NCBI GenBank assembly: GCA_024709285.1
Contig: JANJWY010000103.1
Coordinates: 1 to 10,296, forward strand
Reading direction: 5' to 3'
DNA from: Erysipelotrichaceae bacterium
GTDB lineage: Bacteria; Bacillota_I; Bacilli_A; Erysipelotrichales; Erysipelotrichaceae
DNA: 10,296 nt
Below the pieces are notes generated by a model. That model did not search any database and had not been told where the DNA came from. It worked only from the letters and a program-made list of their open reading frames with translations. This document shows, piece after piece, positions 1 through 4,612 of this stretch (positions are counted from its first letter, which is position 1; each line of letters begins with the position of its first letter). Made by a program: the position numbers and the translations under genes.

Positions 1-721
1 CATCATCATTTGTAGTCGTGACACAAAGCTGATTTGACACTACATTGTTATCCAACGTAACTGCGCCAGTCATTGCCAGGACCTGTCCGGTTACTTCAGC
101 ACCGGTATTCAGTGTGATAGATTCAGAAGCATATATTCGTCCGGCAAAGGATGAGTCAACACCCAAGGTTGCTGAACTGCCTACTTTCCAATAAACTTCA
201 CAGCTGTTTGCTGCATTGATCAACATTACTTCACTTCCAGAAGCTGTAATCAACGTTGAGGCCATCTGGAAGATAAATATGGCTTCAGGATCGCCTTGAG
301 AATCTAAGGTCAACTTGCCCGTGATTTCAAAGGTACCGCTGTTTGAAGCGTATACACCTGGTAACAATATCTGATCCCCTAATTCGGTTTCAATTATAGT
401 TACAGGAGTTCTGCCTGCAACATCATTATAAGCTTCTACCAGCGCATCTTTTGCAAGACTGGCTTCGGAGTCCGTTTGATAGATTACTCCGTCTAGAACT
501 ATATCTGCTGCTCCGGTAATCGATGTCCCAGGAAACAATCCGATATCACCATAAACAACGGTATTCCCAGTGTTTGTTATTTCAGATCCTGCAAGAATTG
601 CGAAATTTTTTGTTTTACCTTGCGATACTGCCGCTTGCTGTGCCATGGCAGTTGAGATAAAGAATGTCAGTATAAACATAGATACTGCGATCTGGTAGAT
701 TCTGCTGAACTTAATTTTCAT
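1..721 (-). CDS. Secreted DUF3494 (ice-binding-like) family protein, 3' end cut by window
   Basis: I translated this frame by hand: it is open for 240 codons from the ATG at 721-719 and leaves the window without a stop. Residues 1-27 form a Sec signal peptide: basic start MKIKFSR, a hydrophobic core, and a likely cut after STAMA before QQ. Residues about 35-228 match DUF3494, with NFAILAGSEITNTG, YGDIGLFPGT, AYNDVAGRTP, LLPGVYAS, LTLDSQGDPEAIFIFQ, YWKVGSSATLG and ITLNTGAEVTGQ in family order. This fold is a beta-solenoid that binds ice in several cold-adapted microbes, but many members have no tested function, so ice binding is not claimed. After the domain a Thr/Asn/Asp stretch (TTTNDD) begins, which could be a linker to a further domain or a wall anchor beyond the edge. 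A ribosome site AGGGA at 728-732 sits 6 bases before the ATG. The gene starts 38 bases after the small membrane-protein gene, so co-transcription is possible. Confidence 0.93.
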   Translation of the reverse strand, partial: MKIKFSRIYQIAVSMFILTFFISTAMAQQAAVSQGKTKNFAILAGSEITNTGNTVVYGDIGLFPGTSITGAADIVLDGVIYQTDSEASLAKDALVEAYNDVAGRTPVTIIETELGDQILLPGVYASNSGTFEITGKLTLDSQGDPEAIFIFQMASTLITASGSEVMLINAANSCEVYWKVGSSATLGVDSSFAGRIYASESITLNTGAEVTGQVLAMTGAVTLDNNVVSNQLCVTTTNDD

Positions 722-739
722 GAAAATTCCCTACTTTCT

Positions 740-758
740 TAATTGCATAATGCAATTA
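740..758. repeat. 8-bp inverted repeat between the 49-residue membrane protein and the DUF3494 gene
   Basis: TAATTGCA and TGCAATTA face each other across a 3-base centre. The dyad starts 2 bases after the upstream stop codon and ends 18 bases before the downstream ATG. On the minus strand it is followed by AAGAAAG and not by a T run, so it does not look like an ordinary terminator. It may be an operator, an RNA hairpin that separates expression of the two genes, or chance in AT-rich DNA. Confidence 0.5.
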
Positions 759-759
759 T

Positions 760-909
760 TTAGATGATTTTTCTGCCGCTGATTAATCTAAGTAATATTA
801 ATACGACAGCGATGACAAGCAACACATGAATGAATCCGCCCATAGTTGTTGCAGATACGACACCCAACAACCAAAGAATGATTAAAATAATTGCGATTGT
901 TCCTAACAT
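760..909 (-). CDS. Lmo0937-type small membrane protein, 49 residues
   Basis: This is a very hydrophobic miniprotein with two likely membrane segments, residues about 3-21 (IIL/WLLGVV) and 26-43, joined by a short SATTMGG turn and ending in a basic RLISGRKII tail. Length and pattern match the Lmo0937-family membrane proteins (DUF5670) of Firmicutes, which have no established function. The frame stays open upstream to a Met at 984, but the start is set at 909 because a perfect AGGAGG lies at 918-923, 8 bases before this ATG. The longer start has no such site and would overlap the previous gene. The gap to the upstream YtxH-like gene is 55 bases with no terminator seen, so the two may share a transcript. 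A role in envelope or stress physiology is inferred only from family and neighbours. Confidence 0.78.
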   Translation of the reverse strand: MLGTIAIILIILWLLGVVSATTMGGFIHVLLVIAVVLILLRLISGRKII

Positions 910-917
910 AAATGTTT

Positions 918-923
918 CCTCCT
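918..923 (-). promoter_or_regulatory. Ribosome binding site fixing the start of the 49-residue protein
   Basis: The minus strand reads AAAGGAGGAAACATTT and then ATG at 909. A full AGGAGG with 8-base spacing makes this the start, and excludes the Met 25 codons upstream. Confidence 0.85.
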
Positions 924-964
924 TTCTTTTTTTAACATATGTATTAGAGATTAAACTGAAATTG

Positions 965-1300
965 TTATATTGCCTTTTCGACATTCTTTTTTATATCTTT
1001 GGCAACATTTCGTATACTGTTGTCGATCGTATCAAGCCCGTCTTCAAGATCATCTTCAATATTTTCGGCATGATACTTTACATTTTTAAATACATTGCGC
1101 GCTTTGTTTTGAGCATCATTTTGAGCATTTTTAAATGCTGTATTAGCCTGATAAGCGGCATATTCCAGTGAATCCAAGCCTTTATCCATTAAATTTTCAA
1201 CAGACTCATTATTCTTCTTTAAGTAGTAGTATGCGGTTCCGGCTATGGTGATGGTGGCAAGTACTCCCAATCTAAATGCGGTTTTTACTGATGATTTCAT
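965..1300 (-). CDS. YtxH-like single-span protein with amphipathic helical tail
   Basis: The protein has 111 residues. Residues about 8-27 form one membrane segment (LGVLATITIAGTAYYYL) after a basic N-terminus. The rest is a highly charged Lys/Asn/Asp/Glu/Ala helix rich in amide residues (KNAQNDAQNKARNVFKNV, then the acidic stretch ENIEDDLEDGLD), with no Cys and no Pro. A short anchor followed by a long polar amphipathic helix is the plan of YtxH and LEA-like stress proteins. No catalytic motif is visible, so the function is unknown. An in-frame Met 7 codons upstream (1321) is rejected because AAGGA at 1306-1310, 5 bases from the ATG at 1300, supports this start. The gene follows a terminator at 1355-1388 and so needs its own promoter. 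The best candidate (TTACCG at 1339-1344, 16 bases, TATGCT at 1317-1322) is weak and would place the transcript start inside the ribosome site, so it is not annotated. Confidence 0.65.
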   Translation of the reverse strand: MKSSVKTAFRLGVLATITIAGTAYYYLKKNNESVENLMDKGLDSLEYAAYQANTAFKNAQNDAQNKARNVFKNVKYHAENIEDDLEDGLDTIDNSIRNVAKDIKKNVEKAI

Positions 1301-1354
1301 AGTAATCCTTCTTTCTAGCATAAAGCTATCGCGGTTTTCGGTAATTTTTGGTAC

Positions 1355-1388
1355 AAAAAAAGTGAGACCCGTTAACCATAAATCTCAC
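1355..1388 (-). terminator. Rho-independent terminator after the Phd-like gene
   Basis: On the minus strand GTGAGA (1388-1383) pairs with TCTCAC (1367-1362). The stem extends inward by three U-G pairs, giving 9 bp around a 9-base loop, and is followed by seven T (1361-1355). The U-G pairs exist only in the minus-strand RNA (they become A-C on the plus strand), which fixes the direction. It lies 44 bases after the antitoxin stop codon. Confidence 0.85.
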
Positions 1389-1432
1389 CTCTTCAATAGA
1401 TTGTTGATCTACTACAAGCAGTTTCTGTCCCT

Positions 1433-1705
1433 TCATTCACTAAAATCAAGGGTTTTGATTTTATTCGGAAGAGTTAAACTTTGCAATAGTGCTAACGCAG
1501 TCACTTTGTCTTCTTGACTTAAACTTTCAAAGTATTCCAGTATTGGTGTAAGCTTTTCAAACTCACTGAGAGAGAACAAAACTGCATCAAGTTGGTTATT
1601 CTTGAAAATAAATAATCTTCCAGTGCTTTCAGCTTTCTCACGACATGATTTGTAATTCTTGATCATGTCAGAGTTTGAAACTATACCCTCTTTGAGTATT
1701 TTCAT
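1433..1705 (-). CDS. Phd/YefM-like type II antitoxin, apparently without a toxin
   Basis: The protein has 90 residues. The N-terminal half follows the Phd/YefM pattern: a short strand (KEGIVSNSDMIKNY), a helix (SCREKAESTG), then RLFIFKNNQLDAVLFSLSEFEKL, the analogue of the family's 'I..RNGKPVAVLVSLEEYERL'. In known members this half dimerises and binds operator DNA, and the C-terminal half wraps the toxin. Here residues 55-90 are a moderately acidic helix and tail (LEYFESLSQEDKV, then LDFSE), which could serve that role. Phd genes normally lie next to a RelE/Doc/Fic-type toxin. Here the flanking genes are rbfA, behind its terminator, and a YtxH-like protein behind another terminator, so this is a single-gene unit. 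AAGGAG at 1714-1719, 8 bases before the ATG, supports the start. It could be a solitary regulator, a relic of a lost pair, or an antitoxin acting on a toxin elsewhere. Confidence 0.7.
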   Translation of the reverse strand: MKILKEGIVSNSDMIKNYKSCREKAESTGRLFIFKNNQLDAVLFSLSEFEKLTPILEYFESLSQEDKVTALALLQSLTLPNKIKTLDFSE

Positions 1706-1725
1706 ATATTGTTCTCCTTACTACC

Positions 1726-1754
1726 ATTATGCACTATATACCTAATGATGTCAA
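1726..1754 (-). promoter_or_regulatory. Sigma-A-type promoter of the Phd-like gene
   Basis: A perfect -35 box TTGACA (1754-1749), a 17-base spacer and a -10 box CATAAT (1731-1726) lie in very AT-rich DNA. The expected start, about 1719, falls at the first base of AAGGAG, giving a leader of roughly 14 bases. A short leader with the promoter close to the gene suits an autoregulated antitoxin gene, but no clear operator palindrome overlaps the boxes. Confidence 0.75.
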
Positions 1755-1821
1755 TCTTTATAAGTATAATTATTATATATTTAATATTATATCTTATTTG
1801 TATATTTGTTAAACTTATTAT

Positions 1822-1844
1822 AAAAAAAGAGGATTTCTCCTCTT
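1822..1844 (-). terminator. Rho-independent terminator ending the rimP-rbfA operon
   Basis: The minus strand reads AAGAGGA, a GAAA tetraloop, TCCTCTT, and continues into a T run (1828-1822). The 7-bp stem is perfect and the loop is of the stable GNRA class. The first stem bases overlap the rbfA TAA stop (1845-1843), so the hairpin lies directly at the end of the coding sequence. Confidence 0.93.
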
Positions 1845-2175
1845 AAAGATCTTTTAGTAACTGATCAATCCGATTTCCCTTATCCAAAGAATCATCAATC
1901 TTAAACAAAATCTCAGGTACCTTACGTACTGTAAGCTTTGAACCAAGCTCACTGCGAATAAAACCCTTTGCCCTGTTTAGAGCTTGCAACTGAACATCAT
2001 CACCAATCTCGCGATTAAAAAATGTAATATAGATCGTTGCGATTGAATAATCTCTTGTCACTTCAACATCAGTCACAGTAACAAAAGATATGTTGGGATC
2101 CTTTATTTTAAACTGGATGATTTCGGAAACTTCTTTGCGGATAATCTGTTCCAGACGCTCTTGTTTGATTGTCAT
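1843..2175 (-). CDS. rbfA: 30S ribosome-binding factor A
   Basis: RbfA is a small KH-like protein that binds the immature 30S subunit near the 5' end of 16S rRNA and the decoding region, helps late maturation, and matters most in the cold. At 110 residues it has normal length. Family signatures are clear: an N-terminal helix (RLEQIIRKEVSEIIQ), then KDPNISFVTVTDVEVTRDYS (25-44), the helix ALNRAKGFIRSELG (65-78), and LTVRKVPEILFKIDDS (81-96). The start is firm: AGGAGG ends 7 bases before the ATG and shares bases with the infB stop (TAG at 2189-2187), leaving 11 bases between the genes. It is the last gene of the operon; the usual Bacillus continuation (truB, ribF/ribC) is absent here. Function is assigned with high confidence by family match and context. 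Confidence 0.97.
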   Translation of the reverse strand: MTIKQERLEQIIRKEVSEIIQFKIKDPNISFVTVTDVEVTRDYSIATIYITFFNREIGDDVQLQALNRAKGFIRSELGSKLTVRKVPEILFKIDDSLDKGNRIDQLLKDL

Positions 2176-2186
2176 AAAACAACCTC

Positions 2187-4037
2187 CTATTCTCTTTCGA
2201 CTTCTACTTCCCCAAAGGCTTCAAGAATGTCGCCTTCTTTGATATCATTAAAATTCTTGATTGTAATACCGCACTCAAATCCGGCAGCAACTTCTTTTGT
2301 GTCATTTTGGAAACGTTTGAGCGATCCCAGACGGCCGGTATATGCAACAATACCGTTACGGATCAAACGCACTTCGCAGTCACGGACCAGTTTGCCATCC
2401 GTAACCATACATCCGGCAATCGTTCCGACCTTGGAAACTTTGAAAATTGCTCGAACGCTGGCCTGACCAAGAATGACCTCTTCAAACACAGGCTCCAACA
2501 TACCTTTCATTGCGGCTTCCATTTGCTCGACCGCTTTGTAAATAATGTTGTGCAGACGAATGTCTACCCCTTCTTCCTGTGCTTTTTTGCGAATATTGGC
2601 ATCGGGGCGAACGTTAAATCCGATGATAATCGCTTTCGATGCACTTGCAAGCATGATGTCAGACTCACTGATCGCACCAGCCGTCGAACGGATGACATTG
2701 ACCTTAATCGTATCCACATCGATTTTTTCCAGAGAACTTTTTACGGCTTCGGCACTTCCCTGCACATCTGCCTTGACTATGACAGGAATTTCCTGAACAT
2801 GACCTGCTTTGATCTGATTTGATAAATCATCCAGACTCAAAGCACTGCTCACTTTACGCTCAGCTTCTATTTTGGTCTGAGAACGCTTGTCAGCAATCAT
2901 TCGGGCATGACGTTCGTTTTCAAATACTTTGAATATGTCACCGGCGACAGGAACATCATTTAAACCGATGATTTCGACCGGAGTTGATGGTTTGGCTTCT
3001 TTGATCTCTTTTCCGCGATCATCCGTCATTCTGCGTACACGTCCGAAACATGCACCGACAACGACAGCATCCCCGGTCTTGAGTGTCCCGTTTTGAACCA
3101 GTAAAGTTGTAACCGGTCCACGTCCTTTATCCAGACGTGCCTCAACGACAGTACCGGAGGCAAGACGTTTAGGATTGGCACTCAGTTCAGATACTTCAGA
3201 AACAATCAAGATCGTCTCAAGCAACTCTTGAACACCCATTCCTGTTAATGCAGAAATCCTACAGAAAATCGTATCTCCACCCCATTCTTCCGGCATAAGT
3301 CCCAAATCTGCCATCGAACTCATGATTTTATCCGGATTTATATAAGGTTTATCCATTTTATTGACCGCTACAATGATCGGTACATTGGCTGCTTTGGCAT
3401 GATCGACTGCTTCACGAGTCTGAGGCATGACCCCATCATCCGCAGCAACGACAATAATAGCGACATCCGTAACTTTCGCTCCGCGAGCACGCATAGCTGT
3501 AAACGCTTCATGACACGGAGTATCAAGGAATGAAACCTTCTTACCGTTGACCGTAACCTGATAAGCACCGATATGCTGAGTAATCCCGCCAAATTCACCG
3601 GCAACGACTTTTGTTTTACGTATAGTATCCAAAAGCGTGGTTTTACCGTGATCGACGTGTCCCATAATGGTAACGATCGGAGGACGCGGTTCCAAATCTT
3701 CCGGATTGTCAACCGTTGTATCTTCCAGACTTGTTTCATCTAAAATCTCTTCTTTTTTAGCTTCGACATTATATTCCATACATACCAATTGAATGAGTTC
3801 CTCATCCATCGATGTGTTTATGGTAACCAATTTGCCTAACATAAATAACAGCTTAATGATTTCACTGGCATTCTTTTTCAGTAATTCAGCCAACTCACCT
3901 ACTGTAAGACCTTCCGTATAGGTAATCTTACTGACTTGTTCCGCTTTACTGCGGGTCGCAGGCTGTGGATAACCTGATCTTCCGCGTTGCTGTTGAGCCT
4001 GCGGCTTTCTTCTCTGTTGTGTGGGTTTTTTTCCCAT
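2187..4037 (-). CDS. infB: Translation initiation factor IF-2 (short form) with altered G3 motif
   Basis: IF-2 is the GTPase that brings fMet-tRNA to the 30S subunit and promotes 50S joining. It has 616 residues, short for the family. Layout: a basic Gln/Arg-rich tail (1-36), one IF2_N domain (about 42-94), an acidic linker, the G domain (about 120-285), domain II (about 290-390, with LDKGRGPVTTLLVQNGTLK), domain III (about 405-500, KADVQGSAEAVKSSLEK) and the tRNA-binding C-terminal domain (about 515-616, FKVSKVGTIAGCMVTDGK, AGFECGITIKNFNDIKEGD). GTPase motifs: G1 GHVDHGKT (126-133), G2 GGITQHIGAY (150-159), G4 NKMD (226-229), G5 SAL (262-264). G3 reads DTPCH (172-176) where the family has DTPGH: codon 175 is TGT at 3515-3513. 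The catalytic His176 remains. TGAGGTGA before the ATG is both ribosome site and ylxQ stop, 9 bases apart, which implies coupled translation. Confidence 0.98.
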   Translation of the reverse strand: MGKKPTQQRRKPQAQQQRGRSGYPQPATRSKAEQVSKITYTEGLTVGELAELLKKNASEIIKLLFMLGKLVTINTSMDEELIQLVCMEYNVEAKKEEILDETSLEDTTVDNPEDLEPRPPIVTIMGHVDHGKTTLLDTIRKTKVVAGEFGGITQHIGAYQVTVNGKKVSFLDTPCHEAFTAMRARGAKVTDVAIIVVAADDGVMPQTREAVDHAKAANVPIIVAVNKMDKPYINPDKIMSSMADLGLMPEEWGGDTIFCRISALTGMGVQELLETILIVSEVSELSANPKRLASGTVVEARLDKGRGPVTTLLVQNGTLKTGDAVVVGACFGRVRRMTDDRGKEIKEAKPSTPVEIIGLNDVPVAGDIFKVFENERHARMIADKRSQTKIEAERKVSSALSLDDLSNQIKAGHVQEIPVIVKADVQGSAEAVKSSLEKIDVDTIKVNVIRSTAGAISESDIMLASASKAIIIGFNVRPDANIRKKAQEEGVDIRLHNIIYKAVEQMEAAMKGMLEPVFEEVILGQASVRAIFKVSKVGTIAGCMVTDGKLVRDCEVRLIRNGIVAYTGRLGSLKRFQNDTKEVAAGFECGITIKNFNDIKEGDILEAFGEVEVERE

Positions 4038-4046
4038 ACTTTCACC

Positions 4047-4340
4047 TCATTTCAAGCATTCCAGGATGTTTTTGGCTAATCCGCGATCAAGTATACCGAC
4101 GGCTACTCGCATATGCATGCCCGTAGCCATCGAAATTTCATTTATGGATCCCCAAATCAGACATGGTATCTGATATGACGTGCACTTATCCTGAAACTGT
4201 TTTTTGGTGCGATCTGAAGCATCAGATGCTACCAAAACCAATGATACACGTTTTTTTCTTACTGCTTCCATCAGCATGGCACCGGAAACCGTTTTTCTGG
4301 CACGGGCTGCAATTCCCAAATAACCTTCGACAGTACTCAC
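4047..4340 (-). CDS. ylxQ: YlxQ, L7Ae-family kink-turn RNA-binding protein
   Basis: The protein has 97 residues with the L7Ae/L30e/S12e-type fold signature: LGIAARARKTVSG (8-20), the RNA-contact helix start, then SLVLVASDASDRTKKQFQDKC (33-53) and VAVGILDRGLAKNI (79-92). Proteins of this family bind kink-turns in RNA; YlxQ is ribosome-associated or RNA-binding in Firmicutes, and its exact cellular role is not settled. The start is GTG at 4340: the next in-frame Met (residue 23) would remove the conserved N-terminal strand and helix. The GTG overlaps the rnpM stop in the four bases GTGA, pointing to translation by re-initiation. The only ribosome site, GGGAG at 4352-4356, is 11 bases away, so coupling probably matters. 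It lies between rnpM and infB, the standard place. Confidence 0.92.
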   Translation of the reverse strand: MSTVEGYLGIAARARKTVSGAMLMEAVRKKRVSLVLVASDASDRTKKQFQDKCTSYQIPCLIWGSINEISMATGMHMRVAVGILDRGLAKNILECLK

Positions 4341-4594
4341 TGAGGAAACATCTCCCGAAGTTTGTCAAACAACTCACTTGGAATCGGGCACTCCAATGCA
4401 CGCTGCAACGCTCCCTTTTTAACAGCTGCTTCAACGGCGTCACGGCTTTTTTTCAAATATGCACCTCGCCCGTTGGCTCTGCCCGTCAAATCAATGACAA
4501 CATTACCTTCCGGGGTCTTAACGATACGCAACAACTCCTTCTTTGGCAGTTGTTCTAAAGTAGCTACACATTTGCGCATAGGTATTTTTTTCAT
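4337..4594 (-). CDS. rnpM: RnpM (YlxR), RNase P modulator family RNA-binding protein
   Basis: The protein has 85 residues of the DUF448/YlxR family. Key pieces: PMRKCVAT (5-12), the hydrophobic strand LLRIVKTPEG with NVVIDLTG (21-38), and the signature NGRGAYLKKS (41-50), followed by a helix with basic residues (AVKKGALQRAL). In Bacillus subtilis this protein binds the RNA subunit of RNase P and modulates tRNA processing, and it has also been described as nucleoid-associated; the role here is transferred from family. The ribosome site TGGAGGT (4602-4608) is 7 bases before the ATG. The gene starts 18 bases after the nusA stop and overlaps ylxQ by 4 bases. The C-terminal part (LECPIPSELFDKLREMFPQ) is typical in length for the family. 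Confidence 0.94.
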   Translation of the reverse strand: MKKIPMRKCVATLEQLPKKELLRIVKTPEGNVVIDLTGRANGRGAYLKKSRDAVEAAVKKGALQRALECPIPSELFDKLREMFPQ

Positions 4595-4612
4595 ATAAGC
4601 AACCTCCAGTCA

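Noticed and set aside
910..984. Longer start for the 49-residue membrane protein
   Set aside because: The extra 25 residues are polar, would overlap the YtxH-like gene, and contain the AGGAGG that serves the shorter start.
830..1171. Hydrophobic plus-strand frame resembling a membrane protein
   Set aside because: It is antisense to a Lys/Asn/Asp-rich helix gene, which automatically yields Ile/Phe/Leu codons. There is no ribosome site before it, and both minus-strand genes here have good ones.
2307..2822. Plus-strand open frame of 171 codons opposite infB
   Set aside because: It lies entirely within the IF-2 gene, has no ribosome site, and its Cys/His/Asn-rich translation matches no family. 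It is a shadow of strong codon bias on the other strand.
4163..4558. Plus-strand open frame opposite ylxQ and rnpM
   Set aside because: Both minus-strand genes here are recognisable families with proper starts; the plus frame has neither a ribosome site nor a family pattern.
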